Assembly (NCBI GenBank): GCA_026913215.1
Contig: JAPTYK010000002.1
Location: 1 to 64,000, forward strand
DNA length: 64,000 nucleotides
Direction of reading: 5' to 3'
Origin: Streptomyces diastatochromogenes
GTDB taxonomy: Bacteria > Actinomycetota > Actinomycetes > Streptomycetales > Streptomycetaceae
Within the stretch, counting starts at the first letter, position 1; each line of letters opens with the position of its first letter. Of this stretch, positions 17,144 to 25,684 are shown piece by piece. A program made the translations under genes and the position numbers. The notes beneath the pieces were generated by a model that was not told where the DNA came from, did no database searches, and saw nothing but the letters and a program-made list of their open reading frames with translations.

Positions 17144-17667
17144 ACCCACCTGGCTACGCTGAACCAACCCGGCCGCACCTCGGCCAGAAGCGGCTGCGAC
17201 GACCGCACTGCGGACCGCAGGTCCTGAGCCGTGAGGTCAAAAGGGTCCGGGAGGCTCAACTCGTACTGGCGCAGCCGCCAGAGGTCGAAGAGCTCGCTCC
17301 CGTCGGCTGCGAAGTCGACATCGACCTCGGTGCCGTTGTCGCTGACGAAGCGGCACCCTGCCCCATGAACCGTGCAGGCGCGCGGCTGGGCGAGCGGCCG
17401 GAGCTTCTGCTTGGACGGGTGGAGCTTGTGGATGGGAGCCTGGTGCAGCATCGTCCGTCCTTGCAGGGCTGCTCGGTCCGCATCGACTTCGGGACCCTTG
17501 CTCTCGGGTACGTCGGTGTCCGCTCCGGCTTCCTGCGGCGCACCGGGACGGCCGCGCAGCGGTATGAGGTCGGCGTGCGCGGCGTCCTGGTGGAATGCGG
17601 TCGGCGGTGACTGGGGCTGGGCGGCGGGCTGGAGGGCTGGAGGGCTGGAGGGCATGATCGCGGGCAT
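17125..17667 (-). CDS. DUF6896-like protein, N-terminal part doubtful
   Basis: The last about 90 residues look like a real domain: VHGAGCRFVSDNGTEVDVDF, ADGSELFDLWRLRQYELSL and SQPLLAEVRPGWFSVARW. I associate this pattern with DUF6896 proteins, small cytosolic proteins of unknown function. The upstream part is Pro/Ala-rich and may be non-coding or frameshifted, so the true start may lie near 17420 or the gene may be a fragment. It overlaps the 3' end of the convergent TetR gene by 19 bp. Confidence 0.45.
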   Translation of the reverse strand: MPAIMPSSPPALQPAAQPQSPPTAFHQDAAHADLIPLRGRPGAPQEAGADTDVPESKGPEVDADRAALQGRTMLHQAPIHKLHPSKQKLRPLAQPRACTVHGAGCRFVSDNGTEVDVDFAADGSELFDLWRLRQYELSLPDPFDLTAQDLRSAVRSSQPLLAEVRPGWFSVARWVYRPAP

Positions 17668-17764
17668 CGCCTCCGGCCTCGCGGTCGGCCGCTGACATCC
17701 GCTCCCAGTAAGGAGCGCCCTTCCAGGGTGGTTGCTGGGCCACTCGCCGGGATCGCGGGGGTGG

Positions 17765-18595
17765 TCAGCCCGGTTGGACTGGCCCGATCGTCAGGGAGTG
17801 CACGGTCGGGCCCGCGCAGTGGTCGGTCTTCCATGGGACGAAGAGCGCTGCCGTCTGATCGGGCGGGTAGATGCGCAGGCCCTCGGCGGGAGAGAGCATG
17901 CACTGTGCCGGGTCGTAGCCGCTGATGCCGTTCGCATCGCGCAGTTGGGCTTTGGCCCGTCCACCGGGTGGGAGGGTGACGGTGGTGATCGTTCCCGGTT
18001 CGCGGAGGGCGGCGTTGCCGGACTGTACGCCGTTGTGGGCTACGTAGGAGACGCCCGGGTAGCCGGTCATCGTGCACGTGGTGGTGGATCTGTTGGTGAA
18101 GACCAGGGTCGCGTAGATCGAGCCTGCTGCGGGTTCGCGGCTGGTCAGGGCGGCTGAGAATCGGCCGGTCGTGCACTCCGGGGACGGGTGGTTCGGCCCG
18201 GTCGACCGGGTGCTTCCGGTCGGGGACGGGGTGGCCGATGGGGAGCCGGTGCCGCTGGGGGGTGCGGGTGCGGTCGAGGGTGGGCCGGAGGTGGTGGGAG
18301 GTGTGAGGGTGGCTGGTGGGGAGGTGGCGGGGCTGGAGGGTGCGGGCGCCGGAGTGGACGGGGGCGGGGGCGGAGAGGGGGAGGACGAGCAGGCCGTCAT
18401 GGCCAGCGATGTGATGGCAAGGGCAGCGAGGGGGAGGGCAGTCCTGCGCTTCCACGCCCTTGGCTGCGGTGACTCCGGGGCAGCCGCGCCGCTCCATCCT
18501 CTGCGGGCCGTCCGCGGCGGCTTCCCGTATCGTCCCCGCCGACGCGGGTCCGCTTCGCTCTTCCTGTCGGGCAGGCTTGAACTGGGCACGGCCAT
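17765..18595 (-). CDS. DUF4232 lipoprotein
   Basis: A 276-residue secreted protein. A signal segment (ALPLAALAITSLAMTAC) ends in a lipobox Cys at about residue 69; the about 48 residues before it are basic and unusual, so the true start may be internal. A long Pro/Ser/Thr linker carries the C-terminal DUF4232 domain from about residue 138 (ECTTGRFSAALTS and VFTNRSTTTCTMTGYPGVSY, then GYDPAQC), with the conserved cysteine pairs. DUF4232 proteins are abundant extracellular Streptomyces proteins of unknown function. Confidence 0.82.
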   Translation of the reverse strand: MAVPSSSLPDRKSEADPRRRGRYGKPPRTARRGWSGAAAPESPQPRAWKRRTALPLAALAITSLAMTACSSSPSPPPPPSTPAPAPSSPATSPPATLTPPTTSGPPSTAPAPPSGTGSPSATPSPTGSTRSTGPNHPSPECTTGRFSAALTSREPAAGSIYATLVFTNRSTTTCTMTGYPGVSYVAHNGVQSGNAALREPGTITTVTLPPGGRAKAQLRDANGISGYDPAQCMLSPAEGLRIYPPDQTAALFVPWKTDHCAGPTVHSLTIGPVQPG

Positions 18596-19311
18596 GTCTT
18601 CACCGTACGCCTGCCCTCGTACTCGGCACCATGGTTCGACCTCACCCGGGTGGTGTGCACGTACTCGTACTCGTACTCGTATCCCTACCCGTACTCATAC
18701 TCACCCTCTTCCTCGGCCTTCCGCCGGCGGGCTGAGAGGCCTGGGCCGCAGGTGCACGGTCAGGTCGGGGGTGATGGACCCGTTCGTCGGCGTGGAAGGC
18801 GTTGGCGCTGTGCCACGTAGCCGGCGGCTTCCGCGGCAGCGGCTAGCCACTAGCCGCTAGCCGCTTGGTCTCTTGCCATCGGCTGTTCGCGGGCTTCCGC
18901 TCTTCTCCTGGCTGTTGCCACTGGCCTGGGGTGGCCATCCGACACGCCACTCGTGGAACGTACGCACGTCAATTTGAGAGCCTTTAATTCATTCTTTCTG
19001 GTGGCGTGTGAACGCCAGAGGGCACTCTCATCCGGTCAGCACGACAGGGACGCGCGCGGGCGGTGATCCGGGGGTGGCCGACGGGATGTGCGGGAGGCGT
19101 CGGCGAGGGGCGGCGGTGCCCTGACGTGTGGGGGCAGTGCGCGTAAACCCACGGGTCGGAGCTGGCCGGGACCTCTCTTCCCGGGCTGTACGGGGCGCTG
19201 TGGGGGCGCTGAGGTACGGAGCGTTCCGGCCCCGTACTTCCCCTTCCGTGCGCAGCGCGGCGTCCGGGGTGTGGGGGCCTCGCGTACGGCCGATCGATCG
19301 GAGAAGTCGCC
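18596..19311. other. 716-bp intergenic region with simple repeats
   Basis: No gene is supported. It contains a run of TACTCG hexamers (about 18660-18708), interleaved GCTAGCC palindromes at about 18838-18865, and an AT-richer patch at about 18970-19000 that may be a promoter. A purine-rich stretch leads into the ATG at 19312. Confidence 0.4.
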
Positions 19312-20715
19312 ATGAGCACACCGCCTTCCGTCCCGCTCCGGGTCGCCCTCGTCAACGGAAGCTTCGAGCAGCCGTCCGTCACCGACATGGCGTTCCTGCC
19401 GGACGCCTCTCAGACCCAGGCGCCACGGCACGTCCCGGGCTGGCTGACCACCGCCACCGACCACATGATCGAGCTGTGGCACTCCGGCTTCAACGGGGTG
19501 CCCTCCGCGGAGGGCGAGCAGTTCGCCGAGCTCAACGCCAACGAGGTCTCCACCCTCTACCAGGACCTGCCGACCACGCCCGGGACCAAGCTGTACTGGC
19601 GGCTCTACCACCGCGGCCGACAGGGGCAGGACACCATGGCCCTGGACATCGGCGCCCCGGGCGGCACGGTCGAGCAGCGGACCTTCACCGACGGCAACAC
19701 GGCGTGGGGGTACTACACCGGCACCTACACCGTCCCGGCCGGGCAGACCACGACCCGCTTCGCCTTCCGGTCCGTCTCGGCGGCCGGCGGGAACCGCGGG
19801 ATCGGCAACTTCCTCGACGGGGTGTTCTTCGGCACCGCTCCGCACGTGGTCCTCACCAAGAGCGCGGTGCCGGAAGGTCCGTTGGACATCGGGGACGTCG
19901 TCACCTACCGGATCACCGCCAGGAACGAGGGCGGCGGGGCCGCCGAACGGCTGACCCTCACCGACGTCCTGCCGCCGGGAACGACGTACGTGCCCGGCTC
20001 ACTGCGGATCATCGACGGCCCGAACGCGAGCGTGAAGACCGATCAGGCAGGTGACGACCAGGCCTCGTACGACCCTGGAAGCGACACCGTGACCTTCCGG
20101 CTCGGTACCGGTGCCTCCGCCTCCCAGGGCGGCAGCCTGGCCAACACCGCCACACTGCCGCAGGGCACCACCGTCGAGTACCGCGTCACCCTCGGTCTGC
20201 AGACGGCGGGCACCCGGGTGACCAACACCGCCGTCGCCACGTACGAGAACCGGCTCGGCTCCACCCCGGAGCCGCTGACGTCCACGTCCGACGAAGCCGT
20301 GACCGTGGTCCGGCCGGCCGCCGACCTGGACGTGACCAAGGCGGCCGACGCCACCACCGTCACCGTCGGTCAGACCGTCACCTACCGTCTGACCGTCCAC
20401 AACGCCGGTCCCAGCCCCGCGACCGGCGTCACGGTCGCCGACCGCCTCCCGAACGGGCTCACCTTCCTGTCCGCCGACGCCGACGTCGGCACCTACTCCC
20501 CCGAGACCGGGCAGTGGACCGTCGGCGCACTGGCCGTCGGCGCCCGCGCGACCCTCACCCTGCGAGCAAAGGCCACCAAGCCCGCGCGCCTCACCAACAC
20601 GGCCACCGCCACCGCCCTCGAGAAGGACCCCGACCCGACCGACAACACCGACTCCGTCACCATCTGCGTCGAACCCGCACCGGCCTGCTGCGCCCCGTGC
20701 GTACCCCGTAGCTGA
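19312..20715 (+). CDS. DUF11-repeat protein with N-terminal carbohydrate-binding-like domain
   Basis: A 467-residue protein. Residues about 10-180 form a beta-sandwich module (VALVNGSFEQPSV, VPGWLTT, IELWHSGFNGV) like carbohydrate-binding domains of bacterial surface proteins. Two DUF11 repeats follow, at about 185-340 and 345-455, each with the DVLPPGTTYVPGS or DRLPNGLTFLSA signature and N-T-A strands. The C-terminus is CVEPAPACCAPCVP, five cysteines close together. No signal peptide or sortase motif is visible, which is odd for a DUF11 protein and may mean non-classical export or an internal start. A strong hairpin ends the gene. Confidence 0.82.
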   Translation: MSTPPSVPLRVALVNGSFEQPSVTDMAFLPDASQTQAPRHVPGWLTTATDHMIELWHSGFNGVPSAEGEQFAELNANEVSTLYQDLPTTPGTKLYWRLYHRGRQGQDTMALDIGAPGGTVEQRTFTDGNTAWGYYTGTYTVPAGQTTTRFAFRSVSAAGGNRGIGNFLDGVFFGTAPHVVLTKSAVPEGPLDIGDVVTYRITARNEGGGAAERLTLTDVLPPGTTYVPGSLRIIDGPNASVKTDQAGDDQASYDPGSDTVTFRLGTGASASQGGSLANTATLPQGTTVEYRVTLGLQTAGTRVTNTAVATYENRLGSTPEPLTSTSDEAVTVVRPAADLDVTKAADATTVTVGQTVTYRLTVHNAGPSPATGVTVADRLPNGLTFLSADADVGTYSPETGQWTVGALAVGARATLTLRAKATKPARLTNTATATALEKDPDPTDNTDSVTICVEPAPACCAPCVPRS

Positions 20716-20754
20716 TCCGACGCGGGGAGGGACGAGGCCGCCGGGCCCCGCGTC

Positions 20755-20789
20755 AGGTGCCGGAGCCGCTGGAGTCGGCTCCGGCACCT
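20755..20789 (+). terminator. Strong hairpin after the DUF11 gene
   Basis: AGGTGCCGGAGCC (20755-20767) pairs perfectly with GGCTCCGGCACCT (20777-20789) over a 9-nt loop, 40 nt after the stop codon. Confidence 0.8.
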
Positions 20790-20912
20790 GTGGGGGCGGT
20801 GCAGGCCCTGACGGGTGAGGGGTGAGCGATCGCTCGCCGTCGCGGGGAGGGGCCACAACGTGGTGGTTTTCGCTCTCCTGGGGAGGGTCCGGTCGATCCG
20901 CACGATCGGGAA

Positions 20913-21365
20913 GTGCGACGGGTGGGTGTAGTCGAGGGCCTTCAGCGGTGCAGTACGATCCGCCAGCTGGTCGCCATGACGACGGTGGGCACCTGGACAC
21001 TGCTGATCGAACCCAATGGCTACTTCGGGGTTACCGAAGAACGAGTGCTGCCGGTCTCCGCGGGGGCGAGCTGGGTCTCCCACTTCGTCAACATCAATGG
21101 CGTCAGCACGTTCCTCTGGGCGGAGGACCAGGTCCTGAGGCTGTGCTTCGACCCCATGTTCCCGGAGGACCGCTGGGGCACAGCACCCGACGGACTCCTC
21201 GACGTCATGCGACGGATCGGCTTCCACTTCGACGACGACGATCCGGAAACGGATCTGTCCTCGCTGGCGGCGTTCGCTCTGGCCGAGCACCTGACCGGCG
21301 TCGCCGTCACTCCCCCACTGCTCCAGGACACGACGTTCACCTGCGCCACCGTGAAAATCCGCTGA
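20913..21365 (+). CDS. DUF6461-like protein, possibly N-terminally truncated
   Basis: Up to 150 residues from GTG 20913; an ATG at about 20976 is an alternative. The block TVGTWTLLIEPNGYFGV, then SAGASWVSHFVNIN and FDPMFPEDRWGTAPDGLLDVMRRIGF, matches my memory of the DUF6461 family, common in actinomycetes and often near toxin/immunity loci. The usual N-terminal region of that family is not visible upstream, so this may be a shortened copy. No function is assigned. Confidence 0.55.
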   Translation: MRRVGVVEGLQRCSTIRQLVAMTTVGTWTLLIEPNGYFGVTEERVLPVSAGASWVSHFVNINGVSTFLWAEDQVLRLCFDPMFPEDRWGTAPDGLLDVMRRIGFHFDDDDPETDLSSLAAFALAEHLTGVAVTPPLLQDTTFTCATVKIR

Positions 21366-21606
21366 CTGCTCCCGCTCCCCCTGTCCCTGCCCGTGACGGC
21401 AGGCCGGAAGCCGGAACGCGATTCCCGTCGTGCGCGCCGGGCCTGCGCTGTTGCCGTAAAGGCAAGGCCGGGCCGGTCCGTACGAAGTCAGGCCTGTTCC
21501 CACGGTGTGGGATCTGGGCGGCGATGCCATCACCAGCCGACCGAGGTCTGTTCAGACGCACCGGTCAGTTCCCCGCGAAGGCCTCGGCCACAGGAGTGTC
21601 CGGCCT
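21366..21606. other. Gap between the DUF6461 gene and a broken minus-strand gene
   Basis: About 240 bp with no supported gene. It is the downstream side of both neighbours. Confidence 0.4.
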
Positions 21607-22080
21607 TTACTCCCGCACGATCTCGGCGAACCTCGTCACGATCGCCCGGGGCAGCTGCGGCACCGGCGTCTTGACGGCGGTGACCTCGTAGAGAGGGGGC
21701 TCGTCGTCGGAGAGTTCGAGCCGGGCACGCGTGAGAAGGCCGTCCGGCGTCACTGCCCGATAGGAGCTCGGAAGTGCTTCGGCTGCGGGGTACAAAACTG
21801 TCGTCGTCGCGGCCTTCACAAACGCCGTGGCGAGCTCGGGGTCGATCAGCTGATCGGCCGCTTCGCCCTGGATGTAGATGTACAGCGATCACGCGATGCC
21901 GCCGTGGACTGCGCGGTGTTCGCACGAGACGGGCGCGTCCCAGTTCCGGAGGTCGGGGTCGGGGTCGCCGTCAGGATCGGCCACGTCCACATCACCGATC
22001 GCGACACCAAGGCTTCCGGCAAGTGCGACGCCCATGGTCTCGGGGCTGACGGCTCTGACGGTAAGGAGGTTGTATGTCAC
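21607..22080 (-). pseudogene. Unknown conserved protein with one in-frame TGA
   Basis: From GTG 22080 (after AGGAAGA) the frame reads VTYNLLTVRAVSPETMGVAL and on to EHRAVHGGIA, then TGA at 21891-21889. The same frame then continues as SLYIYIQGEAADQLIDPELA, VTPDGLLTRARLEL and PQLPRAIVTRFAEIVRE to a TAG at 21607. Both halves have coding character and would form one protein of about 157 residues. A single nonsense mutation is the simplest reading; a sequencing error is possible. Family not recognised. Confidence 0.55.
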
Positions 22081-22353
22081 TCTTCCTTTGTGCCCCACGC
22101 CAGCACGGGGGCACAAAGCGTTCCTGGTCAGCCTGCCGCAGTTGAAATCCCCGCTTCAGTACCTCTGACGCGCGCCTGGGCGCAGGTTGACGGACGATGA
22201 GAGAGAGCCCGCCCGGGAAGCCGTCGCACGTTGCACCGGGCGGGCGCTCCACTCCCCTGGCAGAGCTGCCGCACGGGCCGGGGCCTCAGGAGTATCCCGC
22301 AGGGGTGGTCGGCAGATCCCGTCGTGCAGGCTCGGGTCTCTCGGGGGGGGTGG

Positions 22354-22561
22354 TCAGGTGCTGGTGCCGACCGAGGGTGCGTAGATGTAGGCATAGACGT
22401 AGACGTACGTGCTGCAGTCGGAGGTGGCGTCGTCCCGGATCTCGTCGGCGAGGTGCGCGGCGGGGGTGGCCCAGGCGTCGACCGGGACAAGGAGGGGAAG
22501 GGGGGCGTTTCTGGTACACGCCGTGGTTGCCGCTGGGGGCGATCAGGTGGCGGAGGGGCAT
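22354..22561 (-). pseudogene. Small frameshifted gene
   Basis: MPLRHLIAPSGNHGVYQK begins at ATG 22561. After a single-frame shift near 22505 the sequence continues with good coding character as NAPLPLLVPVDAWATPAAHL, then ADEIRDDATSDCSTYVYVYA and a stop at 22354. The joined product would be about 68 residues. There is no known family; the inference rests on codon pattern only. Confidence 0.35.
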
Positions 22562-22702
22562 CCCGTATGACCTGTCTCTTCATTGCCAGAGCCTCGAGTT
22601 CTTCTCTGGGAGAGCCTCACCGGGCTTTCTGGCGTCGGCTCCAGGGGGGGCTGGCGGCGCGGCGCGGCAGGGGGCTCCTGGCGTGGCGCTACCGTCGGGA
22701 GG

Positions 22703-23506
22703 GTGACGGGAGTCGATGCCGACCGGCGGTGGTCTGAGGACATGCCTGCGGCGTATGAGCGGTACCTCGTGCCGGCGGTGTTCCGGCCGTTTGCCGATGA
22801 TCTGGCCGCCCGGGTGGGGGCCCTTCGCCCTCGTCGTGTTCTGGAGTTGGCTGCGGGGACCGGTGTTTTGACGTCGGGGTTGCTTGCGGCGGTGCCTTCG
22901 GCTGAGGTGGTGGCGACTGATCTGAACGAGGCCATGGTCGCGTTCGGGTCAGCGAGGGTTCCGGGGGCGGTGTGGCGGCAGGCCGATGCGGAACGGCTGC
23001 CGTTTTCGGACGGTGGGTTTGATGTGGTGGTGTGCCAGTTCGGCGTGATGTTCTTCCCGGACCGGGTCGCGGCCTATAGAGAGGTTCGGCGGGTGTTGGC
23101 GCCGGGCGGGCGGTTTCTGTTCAACACCTGGGGCCCTCTCGACACGCACGGGTTCGGGGAGGCGTTGCAGGCCGGGCTGGAGCGGGCCTTTGCGGTCGAC
23201 CCGCCGCAGTTCCTACGGACCGTTCCGCACGGCTACGGCGATCCCTCCGTCGTGGCAGCTGATCTTGCGGCGGCCGGGTTCACCGTCGAGGAGGGGCTGG
23301 AGCTCACGTTGGAGGGGCGGGCCGCGTCGGCGGCCGATGTCGCCACCGGCTTTCTCGGCGGTACGCCGGTGCGCGCGGCGGTCGAACAGCGCGGCGACGA
23401 CGTGGCTGCTGTCCGGGCCACGGTCATCGAGGAGATGACCGCCCGCCTGGGCCCGGGGCCTGTGTCCGCGCCGATGACGGCGTACGTCTTCCTCGGCGCG
23501 GTCTGA
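22703..23506 (+). CDS. Class I SAM-dependent methyltransferase (UbiE-like)
   Basis: A 267-residue protein with complete methyltransferase motifs: VLELAAGTGVLTSGLL (motif I), VVATDLNEAMVAFG (post-I acidic loop), ADAERLPFSDGGFDVVVCQFGVMFFPD (motifs II-III) and VRRVLAPGGRFLFNTWG. It groups by eye with methyltransferases acting on small molecules or lipids. The start is GTG 22703 with GGGAGG just upstream; ATG 22742 is an alternative. It is monocistronic and followed by about 230 bp without a gene. Confidence 0.85.
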   Translation: MTGVDADRRWSEDMPAAYERYLVPAVFRPFADDLAARVGALRPRRVLELAAGTGVLTSGLLAAVPSAEVVATDLNEAMVAFGSARVPGAVWRQADAERLPFSDGGFDVVVCQFGVMFFPDRVAAYREVRRVLAPGGRFLFNTWGPLDTHGFGEALQAGLERAFAVDPPQFLRTVPHGYGDPSVVAADLAAAGFTVEEGLELTLEGRAASAADVATGFLGGTPVRAAVEQRGDDVAAVRATVIEEMTARLGPGPVSAPMTAYVFLGAV

Positions 23507-23786
23507 GCGCGGTCTGAGCGCGGGATGCGCCTGGGTCGGGGATGGGTGAGCTGATCTCGACGTGGATGCCTCACGTGGACGCCTCACATGGTTACCCGGC
23601 GGGTTTGTCTGGTGTGGATGCCTGGTGTGTATGCCTGGCGTCACAGGTAGTCCGTGGCCGTGTGCCGGTGTGGGTCTTCTCCTGCGGGGCCAGGGAGTCC
23701 GAACGGGAGTGTCATGACAGGCCTGCCGGATCCACGGCATGATTCACGCAGGGAGCAGTACGTCGGGGTGGGAAGCGGGGCTGTTC

Positions 23787-24272
23787 ATGGGTAGGGGCTC
23801 GCATGCGAGGACATCGGACGGGATCGAGTACGGACCGCTGCCGCCGCGGTCGGTCTGGGGGTTGCGATGCCAGTTCTATATGCAGTGGATCTATCTTCCC
23901 GTAGGCCTCGTCGTCGCCATAGTCGCATCGCTCTTTGCCGTTGGCGGCGGGACACCGCTGTTCGGCAGCGCACGGAAGGGCGTGCCGAAGGATCCGTACG
24001 GTGACAGCGTGTTGCTGTCCCGGCGCCAGTACCAGCTGGAGCTGAACGGTACGCCCGAGCAGTGGCGGGAGCGTGCTGGCTTCGCCCTGCGGCGGGCCAT
24101 CGCGCAAGGTTCCCAGGGGGCTGACGAGACGATCTCGCTTCCTGTCAGCGCCTACCGCGGATTGGGCCTTGAGGGCCTCGATGAGCTGGCTGGTGCGCTG
24201 GGGTGGCGTCTCGATCGGGAGCTTCTGCGGTTCGGGTCGGTGGTCCTCAAGCCGGTGTCTGCGCCTCGTTGA
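23787..24272 (+). CDS. Single-span membrane protein, unknown function
   Basis: A 161-residue protein (or 177 from ATG 23739). One clear transmembrane helix is at about residues 35-55 (WIYLPVGLVVAIVASLFAVGG), with a short basic N-terminus and a soluble C-terminal part (VLLSRRQYQLELNGTPEQWRERAGFALRR) that looks alpha-helical. No family is recognised. It is isolated between a methyltransferase and gene debris. Confidence 0.55.
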   Translation: MGRGSHARTSDGIEYGPLPPRSVWGLRCQFYMQWIYLPVGLVVAIVASLFAVGGGTPLFGSARKGVPKDPYGDSVLLSRRQYQLELNGTPEQWRERAGFALRRAIAQGSQGADETISLPVSAYRGLGLEGLDELAGALGWRLDRELLRFGSVVLKPVSAPR

Positions 24273-24543
24273 CGCTCGGCTAGACCAGCTGGTCCCCAGA
24301 GTTGGTGGTGTGCCACAGGGTCGCTGGGACAGAACGCCCAGTCGACCTTCTCTAAGTCGTCGATCACGAACAGCACGATGTTGGCTGGAATGACGCTCTC
24401 TGCCAGCTGCCGGGTGCAGCTCCCAGTCGCTGTCTTCCGGTCGCTGACCGCAACCGCGCATCGTGTCCTTGCTGTCCGCTCGGTGCCGTCGTGGCGGCGC
24501 CTGTCCCCTCTGGGGCTTGGTCGAGGCGGCTCTTCTGGTCGGC
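24273..24543. other. Debris with a minus-strand gene fragment
   Basis: The minus strand reads RQLAESVIPANIVLFVIDDL then EKVDWAFCPSDPVAHHQL, good coding quality but no start or clear family. It is probably the surviving middle of a lost gene. Confidence 0.35.
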
Positions 24544-24816
24544 TCAGACCTCGATGTAGGCGACGACCACGACCGTACGCAGCGCTGTCACGAAGTAGAG
24601 GACTCGTACTTGCTCGACCTCGTCGGCGTACTGGCGGAGTTGGGGGCCGGGGGTGTCGCCGGGGATCGGTTCGCCGATGTCGGGGTTGACGGAGAGGACG
24701 ACCAGGGTGCGGTCGAGGGCGTGGAGGGCGGCCTCGTCGGTGATGTCTTCGACTTGTTTGGCGGCCGAGTCGGAGAAGGTGATCCGGGCGCGGCGGGGGG
24801 TGTGGTGGTTCGGCAT
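24544..24816 (-). CDS. Putative RelE/ParE-like toxin
   Basis: A 90-residue protein. The pattern of an N-terminal helix pair (SAAKQVEDITDEAALHALDR), a central loop and a final pair of strands (RVLYFVTALRTVVVVAYIEV) fits small RelE/ParE toxins, which are mRNA interferases or gyrase poisons. Its ATG overlaps the stop of the upstream 77-residue gene by one base (TGATG), the usual antitoxin-first order. The family call is by shape and context, not by clear catalytic residues. Such modules stabilise plasmids, which fits the adjoining replication region. Confidence 0.55.
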   Translation of the reverse strand: MPNHHTPRRARITFSDSAAKQVEDITDEAALHALDRTLVVLSVNPDIGEPIPGDTPGPQLRQYADEVEQVRVLYFVTALRTVVVVAYIEV

Positions 24817-25049
24817 CAGGCGATGGCCGGGCGTTGGGAGGCGAGGCGGGTGAGGGTGCGTTCGCGGAGGTCTTCCCAGGGGGTGGAGGTCTCCACGGAG
24901 GGCAGGCCGTGGGTGGCGATGTCTTCCAGGACGGCGGCGAACTGGTCGGCGCTGGCTCGGGTGCGGGCGGCGTAGGCGCGTACCGCGTCTGCGGCTGCCG
25001 GGTCGAGTGGCAGGCGTGTGGTGTCGGTGGGGGCCGGCTGGTCGCTCAT
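24816..25049 (-). CDS. Putative antitoxin
   Basis: A 77-residue acidic protein. TTRLPLDPAAADAVRAYAAR could be an N-terminal DNA-binding part; the C-terminal part (STPWEDLRERTLTRLASQRP) resembles a toxin-wrapping tail. It overlaps the toxin gene by one base and lies downstream of an inverted repeat made of GGGTTCGG / CCGAACCC (about 25098-25138) that could be its own operator. Confidence 0.55.
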   Translation of the reverse strand: MSDQPAPTDTTRLPLDPAAADAVRAYAARTRASADQFAAVLEDIATHGLPSVETSTPWEDLRERTLTRLASQRPAIA

Positions 25050-25244
25050 GGAGGGGCTCCCTGGGACGCGGTGGTGAGGGGTTCTACCGTATCGCTCGGG
25101 TTCGGGGGGTGGTATCTATCTGGCCGAACCCGAACCCGATCCCGGGAAGGGGGTGGGGTGGGTGGGGTGTAGGGGATCGTTTTTAGTGGGGTCCCGTACG
25201 GAGGGGCTTCGGGACCCCGGAAAACGTTCGGTCGTGTCCGAAGT

Positions 25245-25271
25245 TCGGTCGCTTCAGTCGCTTCGGTCGCT
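25245..25271. repeat. Downstream iteron cluster
   Basis: Three overlapping GGTCGCTTC / AGTCGCTTC units lie just past the 3' end of the replication operon. They match the iterons of the origin upstream of the operon (28.3-28.8 kb). Confidence 0.65.
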
Positions 25272-25282
25272 CTGGTTGAGCG

Positions 25283-25684
25283 TTACAGGGGGAGGCCTAT
25301 GCCCAGTTCCTGCATCGCGGCGGACGGGGGGCCGCCTTCGCTGCGTTCGGTCTTGCGGCCCTTGACGGTGGGCTGGAGGGTGCTGGGGTCGATGGCCTCG
25401 GCGGGGGCGGAGCCGGCGTAGAGGCCTTCGGGTTCGCTGTCGCGGTCGTGCGGGAGGAGCCAGAAGACGCGGCGGCGGAAGGTGCCCGAGGCCCGGGAGG
25501 CCTTGGCGTCGCTGCCGAGGATGGCGTATCCGACCATGCGGCCGTCGCGGTGGTAGGCAGGCTTGCCGGAGCGGGTGGGCAGGCGGTCGAGGCTCTGGCG
25601 GACGTAGTCGAGGCGGGAGACGTCCTCGAGCCAGACCAGCTCCGTCTCGTGCTTGAGATCGTTCTCGCTGATCAGGGAACTCAT
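25283..25684 (-). CDS. Third gene of the replication operon, unknown
   Basis: A 133-residue protein whose ATG overlaps the stop of the helicase gene by 4 bp (ATGA), so it is translationally coupled to it. It has an acidic N-terminus (ENDLKHETELVWLEDVSRLD), a middle RDGRMVGYAILGSDAK and a basic C-terminus with GRKTERSEGG. No family is recognised. Its coupling suggests an accessory replication or copy-control role. It ends next to a small iteron cluster. Confidence 0.65.
   Translation of the reverse strand: MSSLISENDLKHETELVWLEDVSRLDYVRQSLDRLPTRSGKPAYHRDGRMVGYAILGSDAKASRASGTFRRRVFWLLPHDRDSEPEGLYAGSAPAEAIDPSTLQPTVKGRKTERSEGGPPSAAMQELGIGLPL

Noticed and set aside
18171..18860. A plus-strand gene of 229 codons overlapping the DUF4232 gene
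   Set aside because: Antisense of a recognised lipoprotein, with Gly/Val-rich composition only.
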